A stretch of 25,556 nucleotides of DNA from an uncultured Planctomycetaceae bacterium (GTDB lineage: Bacteria > Planctomycetota > Planctomycetia > Pirellulales > Pirellulaceae): positions 1 to 25,556 of the forward strand of contig CAIYOB010001470.1 of NCBI GenBank assembly GCA_903927685.1, in the 5' to 3' direction. Both the position numbers and the translations under genes were made by a program. How positions within the stretch are numbered: position 1 is the stretch's first letter; every line of letters begins with the position of its first letter. Of this stretch, positions 16,649-24,991 are shown in pieces. The notes beneath the pieces were generated by a model. It made no database searches. It was given only the letters and a program-made list of their open reading frames with translations, and was not told the DNA's origin.

Positions 16649-18622
16649 ATGGCCGCACGCGATCCGTTGAGTATGCTCCCCCGCGGACTCCATGCCCGCT
16701 TCCTGTCGGTCCTGGGCAGCCCCATCGCCCGGCGCATGGCCCAATGGGGTCAGCTCCTGAACCAGATCAACGACTTGGAACCGGTTCTGCAGCAGGAGTC
16801 GGACGCGCAGCTGCGGAAACGCAGTTTGTCGATGCGGTTTCGGGCCAAGAGCGGTGAACGGCTCGACAGGATGCTTGTCGAAGCGTTTGCCTTGGTGCGC
16901 GAAGCGGCCGTGCGGACGCTGGAGTTGCGGCATTTCGACGTCCAGATGATCGGTGGCATGTCGCTGTTCTATGGCAGCATTGCGGAGATGGACACGGGCG
17001 AAGGCAAGACGCTGACGGCGACCTTGCCGATGTACCTGCGTTCCCTGCCGGGCAAAGGGGCCCACCTGGCGACGGTCAACGACTATCTGGCCTGCCGCGA
17101 TGCCGGGATCATGGCGCCGATCTATCAACTGCTGGGAATGACCGTGGGGGTGATCGAGACGCCGGACACGTCCGACAAACGCCGCTCGGCGTATGCCTGT
17201 GATATCACCTACGGCACGGCCAAGGAATTTGGGTTCGATTTCCTGCGGGATCGGCTGCTGTTGCGCCGGATGGGGCGGCAGGCCGCGGATTTTCTAGGTG
17301 ACGGCAGCAGCGAACGCTGGGATCAGAGCGGCGAGCAGCCCGTGCAGCGCGGGGCGTACTTTGCCCTCGTGGACGAGGCGGACAGCGTGCTGATCGACGA
17401 AGCCCGCACGCCGCTGATCATCGGCTCGCTGGGCGACAAAGCCCGCGAACAGGTCGTGGCCACGTACCAGTGGGCCGCAGAACATGCGCCGAGTTTCGTC
17501 GAGGATGAACATTACGATTACGACCACGACACGAAAAAGGCGGAACTGACCGCAGCCGGCCGCCAGTACCTGCGCACGATTCCCCAGCCGGAACTGCTCC
17601 GCAGCGTGGGCCTGGTGGATCTGTATCAGTACATGGAGCGGGCGATCAAGGTGCATCGGGATTACCATCTGGACCGGCAGTACGTGGTCCGCGATGGCGA
17701 GATTGTGATCGTCGATGAGTTCACGGGACGACTGGCCGAAGGTCGGAAGTGGCGGGACGGGATCCATCAGGCGATCGAAGCCAAAGAACGTGTCGAAGTC
17801 ACCGTGCCCACGGGTCAGGCGGCCCGGATCACGGTCCAGGACTTGTTCCTCCGCTATCGCTACCTGGCCGGGATGACCGGGACCGCTCGCACCTCGTCCC
17901 GCGAATTCCGCAAAATCTACCGGATGCGGGTGATCGCCGTTCCGACCAACAAGCCTGTCCAACGCCGCCGCTTGCCGACACGGATCTTCGGCACCAACGA
18001 CGCCAAGTGGAACGCGATCGCCGATGAGATCTTCGAATTGCACCAACAGGGCCGCCCCGTGCTGATCGGGACCCGGTCGATCGACAAGTCCGAGCACCTG
18101 TCGCGGCTGCTGTCCCAGCGCGGTACTCCCCACCAGGTTCTCAACGCCAACGAAGTGGCCAAGGAAGCGCAGATCGTCGCCCTGGCCGGCCAGTCGGGCA
18201 AGGTCACGGTCGCGACCAACATGGCCGGCCGAGGAACCGATATCAAGCTGGGGGAGGGCGTGCCCGAGGCGGGCGGCTTGCACGTGATCGTCACCGAAAT
18301 GCACGACGCCGCCCGCATCGACCGCCAGCTGGTCGGCCGCTGCGGCCGCCAGGGAGATCCGGGCACGTTCCGTTACTTCCTGTCGCTGGAAGACGAGATC
18401 CTGGAGTCCGGACTTGGACCGAAGAAAGCCGAGAAGTTCAAGGAACTGGGCGCTCGCACGAACGGGCAGGTCGACCGGCTGGCCAAGGTTTTCCGCAAGG
18501 CCCAGCGCAAGGTGGAACGACACCACTTCCGCGACCGAAACGTGCTGCTGTACCACGAGAAACAGCGCAAGAAAATGCAGAAGGAAATGGGGCAGGATCC
18601 GTACTTGGACACGCCCGACTAG
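16649..18622 (+). CDS. Short SecA-like ATPase lacking the C-terminal third
   Basis: 657 residues against about 850-1000 for canonical SecA, the motor that drives unfolded proteins through SecYEG. The motor core is intact: Walker A in MDTGEGKT (117-121), VNDYLACRD, YGTAKEFGFDFLRD, DEAD box and VDEADSVLIDEARTPLIIG (about 241-259). A preprotein cross-linking domain leads to VDEFTGR, then come MTGTART, TNMAGRGTDIKL and GRCGRQGDPGTFRYFLSLEDE of the second ATPase domain. The sequence then enters the helical scaffold (AQRKVERHHFRDRNVLLYHEKQRKKM) and stops about 20 residues later. The distal scaffold helix, two-helix finger, helical wing domain and Zn-binding tail are therefore absent. It is a paralogue, not the housekeeping SecA; I do not call it secA2, because classic SecA2 proteins are longer. 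The ATG at 16649 is preceded by AAGGA at about 11 bases. The stop overlaps a convergent gene. Confidence 0.85.
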   Translation: MAARDPLSMLPRGLHARFLSVLGSPIARRMAQWGQLLNQINDLEPVLQQESDAQLRKRSLSMRFRAKSGERLDRMLVEAFALVREAAVRTLELRHFDVQMIGGMSLFYGSIAEMDTGEGKTLTATLPMYLRSLPGKGAHLATVNDYLACRDAGIMAPIYQLLGMTVGVIETPDTSDKRRSAYACDITYGTAKEFGFDFLRDRLLLRRMGRQAADFLGDGSSERWDQSGEQPVQRGAYFALVDEADSVLIDEARTPLIIGSLGDKAREQVVATYQWAAEHAPSFVEDEHYDYDHDTKKAELTAAGRQYLRTIPQPELLRSVGLVDLYQYMERAIKVHRDYHLDRQYVVRDGEIVIVDEFTGRLAEGRKWRDGIHQAIEAKERVEVTVPTGQAARITVQDLFLRYRYLAGMTGTARTSSREFRKIYRMRVIAVPTNKPVQRRRLPTRIFGTNDAKWNAIADEIFELHQQGRPVLIGTRSIDKSEHLSRLLSQRGTPHQVLNANEVAKEAQIVALAGQSGKVTVATNMAGRGTDIKLGEGVPEAGGLHVIVTEMHDAARIDRQLVGRCGRQGDPGTFRYFLSLEDEILESGLGPKKAEKFKELGARTNGQVDRLAKVFRKAQRKVERHHFRDRNVLLYHEKQRKKMQKEMGQDPYLDTPD

Positions 18623-18864
18623 GCGATCACGATCTCCTTCTTGACCACGTCCTCCTGGTCCGAAATCGTGAGTTTCAGGCCGCGGTCCTTTGCCTCGGCC
18701 GCCACCCGCAACAGGGCGATCCCCATCCGAAACACGTCGGCGCGGGACGTCTTGCCGAACTTCTCTTTCAGCTCGTCGATCGTCCGATCGAGGTTCTCGT
18801 CGATACCGACGGTAAACGTCTTGTAGGACCTCTCCGTGATCGCCGCACCCGTCCGACTGTTCAC
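18619..18864 (-). CDS. Small ribbon-helix-helix-like protein
   Basis: 81 residues. The pattern of one strand (SYKTFTVGID), helix (ENLDRTIDELKEKFG) and helix (SRADVFRMGIALLRVAAEAKDRG) is that of CopG/MetJ-type ribbon-helix-helix proteins, which bind DNA as dimers through the strand. The tail (LKLTISDQEDVVKKEIVIA) is not recognised. A GTG start at 18864 is chosen because GAGGAGG lies 5 bases upstream; the frame is open to an ATG at 18933, but that would place the perfect ribosome binding site inside the gene. No toxin gene accompanies it on the same strand, so an antitoxin role is not supported by context. Its stop overlaps that of the secA-like gene (shared CTAG, 18619-18622). A candidate promoter overlapping a dyad lies about 165 bases upstream, which could allow autoregulation. 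Confidence 0.65.
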   Translation of the reverse strand: MNSRTGAAITERSYKTFTVGIDENLDRTIDELKEKFGKTSRADVFRMGIALLRVAAEAKDRGLKLTISDQEDVVKKEIVIA

Positions 18865-19025
18865 ATCGGCCTCCTCAATGTCCCCACGCCGACCGCAGCA
18901 ACTGGCTCCCCGCCCGATCTCGGCCAGACGCAAAGTCGGACTCTTAGATTTGCCTGTCGCCCGAGAGTTCCCGGGATCCGGCGGGAAAACGGAGCCGGAG
19001 CGATTCCGACGCTCACCGAGCTGTA

Positions 19026-19055
19026 ATCCTAATTGGATATTGCTTGATCAGTCAA
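19026..19055 (-). promoter_or_regulatory. Candidate promoter of the RHH-like gene
   Basis: On the minus strand TTGACT (complement of 19050-19055; five of six -35 bases) is followed after 18 bases by TAGGAT (complement of 19026-19031; four of six -10 bases). The -35 box lies within the dyad GCTTGATCAGTCAAGC (19042-19057), a position where a bound repressor would block polymerase. Confidence 0.4.
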
Positions 19056-19102
19056 GCATCTATCGTAAGAATGTGTTTATAAATTTTACTTGAATTTCAA
19101 GT
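19042..19102. promoter_or_regulatory. Pair of operator-like dyads in the AT-rich island
   Basis: GCTTGA-TCAG-TCAAGC (19042-19057) and ACTTGA-ATT-TCAAGT (19088-19102) share the half-site CTTGA in inverted arrangement; their centres are about 45 bases apart. Two like dyads between divergent genes are typical of operators, and the RHH-like protein encoded next door is the obvious candidate to bind them. Binding is inference only. Confidence 0.4.
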
Positions 19103-19510
19103 ATGCATGCTTGCATCGCCCGCGCGCCGCTGGTACTCTATTGGCGTTGAATACCGTTTCCCGGTTCCGCCGTCACGCCGTCCCGGTGCGGGGCGCTAGT
19201 CGCTCGAAGCGTCGTGCATTTTCTTCGCCTTCCGCTGCCACCGGCGTTGCCGCCAGCGGAGGCCGGGAGGACGGAATCACTTTAATCGTAAAGGTTTACG
19301 CAGATATTCCGGCTTGCGGTTCGCGAGGGTGGGAAATTGGATTCGTCCGCTGGAACTTATCGCTCGGACCGGCATCATACTTAACAATTCGATTTTGACT
19401 GTTTTCTAGCTTCGATGGGTTCGATTGTTACTTGAAATCCCCGCAGCGGACACAGCCGTGTCGAGCACTCGTATCGGGGGTCTCCACTTAAGGGCAAACG
19501 GTGTTGGGAC

Positions 19511-21607
19511 ATGTCCAGCGACCAAACAGTCAATGCTGACACCATCGAACAAACCAAGCAGCAGATCCGCGGGCTGGTGAGCGAGATCGCTCAACTGTCC
19601 AAGAGCGACCTGGGTCCGGAGGAATACTATCCGGCGTTCCTGCAGCGGATCGTCTCCGCCTTGGCGGCCATCGGCGGCGCGGTGTGGGTGATCCGTGACG
19701 GGCGGCGGTTGGATCTGGCCTATCAGATCAAGATGAGCGAGTCGCTGCTGGCGCCGGACTCGGAGGATGCCACGCGGCACTTCGGCTTGCTGACCCGGAT
19801 TGCTGCGACCGGCGAGCCGGGTCTGATTCCGCCGCAGTCTGGGACAGCGGACGAACAGGGGGCGGCCAATCCGACGCGATTCCTCCTGGTGCTCGCGCCG
19901 ATGCGCAGCGACAACCAGGTGGAGGGCATCGTCGAGATCTTTCAGCGGCCGGACGCCCAGCCGGTCACGCAGCGGGGCTACCTAAAGTTCCTGGTGCAGA
20001 TGTGCGAACTGGCGGCCGAATGGCTGAAGACCCGCAAGTTGCGCCAGATTAGCACGCGGCACTCGCTGTGGGAGCAAGCAGACCACTTTGCGCGGCTGGT
20101 GCACGAACAGTTGGACGTCCGCGAGACTTCGTTCGTGATCGTCAACGAAGGCCGCCGGATGATCGGCTGCGACCGGGTCAGTATCGGTCTGATGCGCGGG
20201 CGGATCTGCAAAATCGAGGCGGTCAGCGGCCAGGACACGATCGAAAACCGTTCCAATATCATCAACTATCTGGGCAAGCTGGCCACGCGCGTCGTCGCGA
20301 CCGGCGAGTCCCTGTGGTACGACGGCAGCGACGATGAGCTGCCGCCCCAGGTCGAGGAAGCGCTCGATCGCTACGTCGACGAGTCGCACACGAAGCGCTT
20401 GGCCATCCTGCCGCTGCGGCGTCCAAAACGCACGGAGGAGGCACGCGAGAACGCGACCGGAGAAGCGGACAGCGAGAGCAATGAAGCCAACGAGATCATC
20501 GGCGTCATGGTCGTCGAGCAGATCGAGAGCGATTTGCCGGAAGAGATGCTCCGCTCGCGCACCGACTTGGTGTACGAACACAGTGCCCGCGCGTTGACCA
20601 ATGCGGTCGACCACGAGCGGATCTTCCTGATGCCGCTGTGGAAGACGGTGGGCAAGTCCCGCTGGCTGTTCAACGCCCGCAATCTGCCCAAGACCGTGGT
20701 GGCGCTGGCCGCCTTGGTCGCGTTCACGCTGGCCTTGTTCCTCGTCCGCAAGGACTTTGAGCCCAGTGCGAAAGGGATCCTGCAGCCGGTGGTCAAGCGG
20801 GACGTGTTCGTGCCGGTGGACGGCGACGTCATCGATGTCAAAGTCAAGGACCGCGATTTCGTCAAAGAAGGTGAGCTGCTAGTCAAACTGCGGAACACCG
20901 ACTTGGAGGTCAAATACCAGGATGTCGTCGGCCAGATCCAGGTCAAACGCAGCCGTTTGGTCTCCGTGCGGCGGGCCTTGTTCGAGCAGCGGGCGAAGTC
21001 CGATTTGCGGACCCGCGACGAGGTCGAACGGATCCGCTTGTCGGGCGAGGCGGAGGAGCTCGAACAGGAATTGCTGACCCTGGACGAGCAGTACCGCCTG
21101 CTGGCCAAGAAACGCGACATGCTGGAAATCCGCAGTCCGATCACCGGCGAGGTGATGATGTCTTGGGACGTACAGAAGTCCCTGATGTATCGCCCCGTGA
21201 CGACCGGCCAGCTGCTGTTGACAGTCGCCGATCCCAAGGGGGATTGGGAACTGGAACTGCACATGCGGGAGAGCCGCGGAGGCCATGTCCGCCGGGCGCG
21301 GGCCGACAAGGAGTTGCAGACGCGATATCCGGGGGCCGGCGAGCGCGTGTCGTATGTGCTGGCTACCGACCCGGGAACGAATCGGAACGGCAAGGTCCGC
21401 GAGGTCAAGGAGTCGACGGAAGTTCGCGAAACCGAAGGTAATATCGTCAAGGTCAAGGTGGATATCGAGCGCAGCGAGTTGGGCGATCCGCATCCGGGGG
21501 CCACGGTCACGGGCCAGGTCTATTGTGGACGCAGAGCGCTGGGCTACGTCTGGTTCCACGAAGCCTGGGAGTGGCTGCAGACCCACGTGTTCTTCTACTT
21601 GACCTAG
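19511..21607 (+). CDS. GAF-domain / HlyD-type membrane adaptor
   Basis: 698 residues. Two GAF-like sensor regions (about 40-175 and 195-370) form a large N-terminal half; the second contains SFVIVNEGRRMIGCDRVSIGLM and, after a charged Glu-rich insert (about 308-328), GVMVVEQIESD. A single transmembrane helix (about 393-412, VVALAALVAFTLALFLV) follows, then an HlyD/membrane-fusion-protein half. This has a split biotinyl-lipoyl domain (VFVPVDGDVIDVKVKDRDFVKEGELLVKL, about 432-460), a coiled-coil hairpin (about 465-535) and a returning lipoyl half with IRSPITGEV, then a beta-barrel. GAF domains bind small molecules or mediate dimerisation. Topology would put them in the cytoplasm and the adaptor outside the inner membrane. 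It probably conveys a cytoplasmic signal to, or anchors, the export or processing complex made by the next genes. No strong ribosome binding site at the ATG. First gene of the cluster, 79 bases before the next. Confidence 0.8.
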   Translation: MSSDQTVNADTIEQTKQQIRGLVSEIAQLSKSDLGPEEYYPAFLQRIVSALAAIGGAVWVIRDGRRLDLAYQIKMSESLLAPDSEDATRHFGLLTRIAATGEPGLIPPQSGTADEQGAANPTRFLLVLAPMRSDNQVEGIVEIFQRPDAQPVTQRGYLKFLVQMCELAAEWLKTRKLRQISTRHSLWEQADHFARLVHEQLDVRETSFVIVNEGRRMIGCDRVSIGLMRGRICKIEAVSGQDTIENRSNIINYLGKLATRVVATGESLWYDGSDDELPPQVEEALDRYVDESHTKRLAILPLRRPKRTEEARENATGEADSESNEANEIIGVMVVEQIESDLPEEMLRSRTDLVYEHSARALTNAVDHERIFLMPLWKTVGKSRWLFNARNLPKTVVALAALVAFTLALFLVRKDFEPSAKGILQPVVKRDVFVPVDGDVIDVKVKDRDFVKEGELLVKLRNTDLEVKYQDVVGQIQVKRSRLVSVRRALFEQRAKSDLRTRDEVERIRLSGEAEELEQELLTLDEQYRLLAKKRDMLEIRSPITGEVMMSWDVQKSLMYRPVTTGQLLLTVADPKGDWELELHMRESRGGHVRRARADKELQTRYPGAGERVSYVLATDPGTNRNGKVREVKESTEVRETEGNIVKVKVDIERSELGDPHPGATVTGQVYCGRRALGYVWFHEAWEWLQTHVFFYLT

Positions 21608-21686
21608 CGCGGCGACGAACGAGAAAACCCCACGCAACATTCCCCGCCCAGTCGGCCTGGGTGCCCTGGCAGATGGAGTCTGAGTC

Positions 21687-22610
21687 ATGAAGCTTGCCCT
21701 GCTGCTGATTGCGAACGTGTTCCTGGCGGCTCCGCCGGCGCCCGAGGGCCGGACCGCGGATCCGCTGGTGATCGAATTGTCGGATCCACCGTGCCTCGTG
21801 TCCCTGATCGATGAAGTCAGCCTGCCGGCCGAAGAGGCGGGGGTGCTGCAGGACATCGTGGCCAAGGAGGGACTCCGGTTCAAGGCCGGTGAAGTCCTGG
21901 GCAAAGTCGACGAGACGGAGACCCTGCTGCGGCAGAAGGCGGCCAAGTTCAAACTCGATGTGGCCAACGAAAAGGCGACGAATGACGCCGAGGTCAAGGT
22001 GGCCCGGGCGATCGTCGAGTTGGCCAAGGCCGAATACGAGGAATCGATCGCGATCAACAAAGACAGCGGCGGTTCCGCCATCCCGCCCACGCAACTGCGC
22101 CGCCAGCGCGTGCAGTGGGAGAAAGCGGCGTTGGATTGTGTCGCCGCCGACATGAACTTCAAGGTCGCGGGTCTGGAACGGAACGTCGCCGAGGCCGAAC
22201 TGGAGGCGATGGACAACGAGTTGGAGCGGCGCACGCTGCGGGCCCCGTTCGACGGCGTGGTCGTCGAGATGTACCGCCGGCAGAGCGAGTGGGTTCAGCC
22301 CGGCGAGCCGGTGCTGCGGTTCGTCCGCATGGATCGCTTGCGAATCGAAGGGTTCGTCAGCTCCCGCGCCGTTGCGCCCGGCCAGATCGAGGGAGCGACG
22401 GCCGAGATCCGCGTGACATTGCCCGGCGGAGTCCAGGAGAAGATGGTCGGCCAGATCAGTTACGTGAGCCCGGAAGTCGGCTCGAACAAGGAGTATCGCG
22501 TGTGGGCCGAGGTCGATAATCCGCCCGGCCGTGACGGCTCCCCCTGGCTGCTGAGGCCCGGCACCGCGGCGGCGATGACGATCCAGCTGAAACCCATTGC
22601 GGCACGCTGA
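21687..22610 (+). CDS. HlyD/RND-type periplasmic adaptor subunit
   Basis: 307 residues with a signal peptide (MKLALLLIANVFLAAPPA). Residues about 48-75 form the first lipoyl half (VSLPAEEAGVLQDIVAKEGLRF), then a coiled-coil hairpin rich in Ala, Glu and Lys (about 80-185), then the second lipoyl half (LRAPFDGVVVEMYRRQSEWVQPGEPVLRF) and a beta-barrel domain (MDRLRIEGFVSS to GGVQEKMVGQISYVSPEV). This is the membrane fusion protein fold that in other systems links an inner-membrane pump to an outer-membrane channel. Neither partner is encoded nearby; the neighbours are two more HlyD-containing proteins. GGAGT about 7 bases before the ATG at 21687 serves as ribosome binding site. The gap of 33 bases to the next gene supports one operon. 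Confidence 0.85.
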   Translation: MKLALLLIANVFLAAPPAPEGRTADPLVIELSDPPCLVSLIDEVSLPAEEAGVLQDIVAKEGLRFKAGEVLGKVDETETLLRQKAAKFKLDVANEKATNDAEVKVARAIVELAKAEYEESIAINKDSGGSAIPPTQLRRQRVQWEKAALDCVAADMNFKVAGLERNVAEAELEAMDNELERRTLRAPFDGVVVEMYRRQSEWVQPGEPVLRFVRMDRLRIEGFVSSRAVAPGQIEGATAEIRVTLPGGVQEKMVGQISYVSPEVGSNKEYRVWAEVDNPPGRDGSPWLLRPGTAAAMTIQLKPIAAR

Positions 22611-22643
22611 GGATTCGTCCGGGAGCGACTCAGGACAGCACTT

Positions 22644-24920
22644 ATGGCAACCCTTGCAGAAAGCCTGGTCAGCACGACATCCCGGCGGCTCGCCCTGCGG
22701 ATGCGCCCGGACCTGTTGATCCGCAAGCATCGCTACCACGGCGAGGGCTATTGGGTCGTCAAGGAGCCCATCGGGCTGAATTACTTCCGGTTTCACGAGG
22801 AAGAATTCGCGATCCTGCAGATGCTCGACGGCGTCTCGAGTCTGGACTCGATCAAGGAACGCTTCGAGGCCGATTTCGCGCCGCAGAAGATCACGTTCCA
22901 GGACCTGCAACAGTTCATCGGCATGCTGCACCGCAGCGGGTTGGTGATCTCCGAGACGGCCGGCCAGGGACGACAACTCAAGAAGCGGCGTGACGAAAAG
23001 AAACGCCGCGAGTGGATGGGCCGCATCAGCAACGTGTTTGCCCTCCGCTGGCGCGGCGTGGATCCCGAACGATTCCTGAGCTGGATCTATCGTTTCACCT
23101 GGTGGATCTTCCACCCCGTGTGCGTCGCCCTGTGCATCGCCCTGGGCCTGGGCGCCCTGCTGCTGGTCACCGTCCAGTACGACGCCTTTTATTCCCGGCT
23201 GCCGGAATTCCACCAGTTCTTTGATCCCCGCTCGGCCGACAAATGGCTGTACTTGGCGCTGACCATGGCCATCGTCAAGGTCTTGCACGAGTTGGGGCAC
23301 GGGCTGTCGTGCAAACACTTCGGCGGCGAGTGCCACGAAATCGGCTTCATGCTGCTCGTGTTGACGCCGTGTCTGTACTGCAATGTCTCCGATTCCTGGA
23401 TGCTGCCGAACAAGTGGCAGCGGGCGATCATCGGCGCGGCCGGGATGTACGTCGAAGTCGTCCTGGCCTCGATTGCCACCTTCCTGTGGTGGTTCAGCGA
23501 TCCGGCGACGCTGGTGAACAATCTGTCCCTGAATGTGATGTTCATCTGCTCCGTCAGCACGCTGATCTTCAACGGCAATCCGCTGTTGCGGTTCGACGGC
23601 TATTACATCCTGATGGACTTGTCGGAGATCCCCAACCTCCGGCAGAAGTCGACCGAGGTGTTGAAGCGGTTCATGGTGGGGACCTGCCTCGGGCTGGAGC
23701 AGCCGGAGAATCCCTTCCTGCCGCAGAAGAATCGGATTCTCTTCGGGCTGTTCACCTTGGCTTCGGTGGTCTATCGCTGGGTGGTCGTGTTTTCCATTGT
23801 GTTCTTTCTCATCAAGGTGTTTGAGCCGATTGGCTTGAAGATCATCGGCCAGATCATTGCGGCGAGCGGGTTCTTCGGTCTGGTGGTCCAGCCCTTGTGG
23901 CAGTTGGCGCGGTTCTTCTATATGCCGGGGAGGATGCACAAGGTGAAGAAGATTCGGGTGATCGCATCGCTGGCCCTCGTCGCCGGCTTGTTGGCGGCGG
24001 TCGTGTTCCTGCCGCTGCCGCACAGCGTCAAGTGCGAGTTCGAAATCGGCCCTCGTGCCGCCACTCCCGTGTACGTCGAAGTTCCCGGCCAGGTCGAAGA
24101 GTTCCTGGTCAAGGAGGGACAGACGGTCCGAGAGGGCCAGTCGTTGGCGGTCCTGAAGAACACCGATCTGGAACTGTCTGTGCTCGGCCTGGAGGGCCAG
24201 TTGCAGAAGACGCAAGTTCAACTGAAGACTGTCGAACGCGAACGATTTCACGACGACCAGTCCGGCTTGCAACTCGGCCAGTTGTCCGAACTGCTGACGA
24301 CTACCAAACAGCAATTGGCCGAACAACAGCGGGAACTCGCCCGGCTGCAGATTACCGCACCGGCCGCGGGCGTGATCATCCCCGCTCCCACGCGTCCCTC
24401 GCAGGAAGGCATGGAAGAGGGCCGGTTGCCGATCTGGAGCGGCTCGCCGCTGGACAAGAAGAACCTGGGCGCCACCTATCCCGAAGGCGAACTGCTTTGC
24501 CGGATCGGCGATCCCAGCGACTTGGAAGCGCTCTTGATCGTCGATCAGGCCGACATCGACTTGGTGGATGCGGCGATGGCCGGCGGGGCCAAGCCGGAGG
24601 TCAAGCTGGAGGCGGATGCCTTCCCCGGCCGGGCGCTCCGCAGCCGCGTCGAACAGGTCGCACGCGTCGAATTGAAGGATGTCCCGGACAGCTTGGCGAG
24701 TCACGCCGGCGGCCGGCTGGAGACCAAGATGGAGCGTTCCGGCGCCGTGCGGCCGATCAGTACTTCGTACCACGCCCGCGTCCCGCTGGACGACCAGGGG
24801 CCACTGAAAGGCCTGCTGTGCAACGGCATGAAAGGCCGGGCTCAGATCTACACCCAATGGCAATCGCTGGGCCAGCGTCTGCACCGGTTCCTGGCCCGCA
24901 CGTTCCACTTTGAGTTGTAA
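22644..24920 (+). CDS. PqqD-like / M50 zinc metalloprotease / HlyD fusion protein
   Basis: 758 residues in three parts. Residues about 30-105 resemble a PqqD-like winged-helix domain (LNYFRFHEEEFAILQMLDGVSS, FQDLQQFIGMLHRSGLVIS), a fold that in RiPP systems binds peptide leaders. Residues about 150-455 are polytopic (helices near 153-176, 203-213, 230-242, 262-283, 295-310, 365-390, 400-418 and 438-456) with the M50 zinc motif HELGH (215-219) and NPLLRFDGYY (312-321), whose Asp318 is the expected third ligand. The last helix leads to an HlyD-type half (about 470-700) with VYVEVPGQVEEFLVKEGQ and a returning lipoyl half, LQITAPAAGVIIP. M50 enzymes cut substrates within or near the membrane. Similar proteins are annotated as putative peptide zinc metalloproteases, for example YydH of Bacillus. 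The likely job is to process and hand over a peptide or small protein. AGGA precedes the ATG by about 8 bases. Confidence 0.85.
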   Translation: MATLAESLVSTTSRRLALRMRPDLLIRKHRYHGEGYWVVKEPIGLNYFRFHEEEFAILQMLDGVSSLDSIKERFEADFAPQKITFQDLQQFIGMLHRSGLVISETAGQGRQLKKRRDEKKRREWMGRISNVFALRWRGVDPERFLSWIYRFTWWIFHPVCVALCIALGLGALLLVTVQYDAFYSRLPEFHQFFDPRSADKWLYLALTMAIVKVLHELGHGLSCKHFGGECHEIGFMLLVLTPCLYCNVSDSWMLPNKWQRAIIGAAGMYVEVVLASIATFLWWFSDPATLVNNLSLNVMFICSVSTLIFNGNPLLRFDGYYILMDLSEIPNLRQKSTEVLKRFMVGTCLGLEQPENPFLPQKNRILFGLFTLASVVYRWVVVFSIVFFLIKVFEPIGLKIIGQIIAASGFFGLVVQPLWQLARFFYMPGRMHKVKKIRVIASLALVAGLLAAVVFLPLPHSVKCEFEIGPRAATPVYVEVPGQVEEFLVKEGQTVREGQSLAVLKNTDLELSVLGLEGQLQKTQVQLKTVERERFHDDQSGLQLGQLSELLTTTKQQLAEQQRELARLQITAPAAGVIIPAPTRPSQEGMEEGRLPIWSGSPLDKKNLGATYPEGELLCRIGDPSDLEALLIVDQADIDLVDAAMAGGAKPEVKLEADAFPGRALRSRVEQVARVELKDVPDSLASHAGGRLETKMERSGAVRPISTSYHARVPLDDQGPLKGLLCNGMKGRAQIYTQWQSLGQRLHRFLARTFHFEL

Positions 24921-24991
24921 CCATCCGGGTTCCGAAGAACCCGAAGTGTTTGTGTTGTTTGCACCATTTACGGAGAGTTAGGAGAGTGAGT

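Larger units (their letters stand above)
18865..19510. other. Divergent regulatory region with an AT-rich island
   Basis: About 650 bases between the RHH-like gene (-) and the adaptor cluster (+). Bases about 19020-19115 are strikingly AT-rich compared with the surroundings and hold two dyads of the form CTTGA-n-TCAAG. A third small dyad, CGTAAA-GG-TTTACG, is at 19287-19300. A 102-codon open frame (19090-19398) shows no family signature and is not called. A promoter for the plus-strand cluster must be here, but no clear one was found; TTGCAT-17-TACTCT at 19111-19139 is a weak candidate. Confidence 0.5.

Noticed and set aside
18619..18933. Longer ATG start (18933) for the RHH-like gene
   Set aside because: It would add 23 residues unlike the fold and bury a perfect GAGGAGG ribosome binding site inside the coding region; the GTG at 18864 fits better.
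19090..19398. 102-codon plus-strand frame in the gap before the adaptor cluster
   Set aside because: No ribosome binding site, no family signature, Arg/Ser/Ala-rich random-like composition, and it overlaps regulatory-looking dyads.
21507..24908. Minus-strand open frame of 1133 codons
   Set aside because: It lies entirely antisense to the adaptor and M50/HlyD genes, whose domains and motifs are unmistakable. Its composition (rich in His, Gln, Arg, Asp) is typical of a GC-rich shadow frame.
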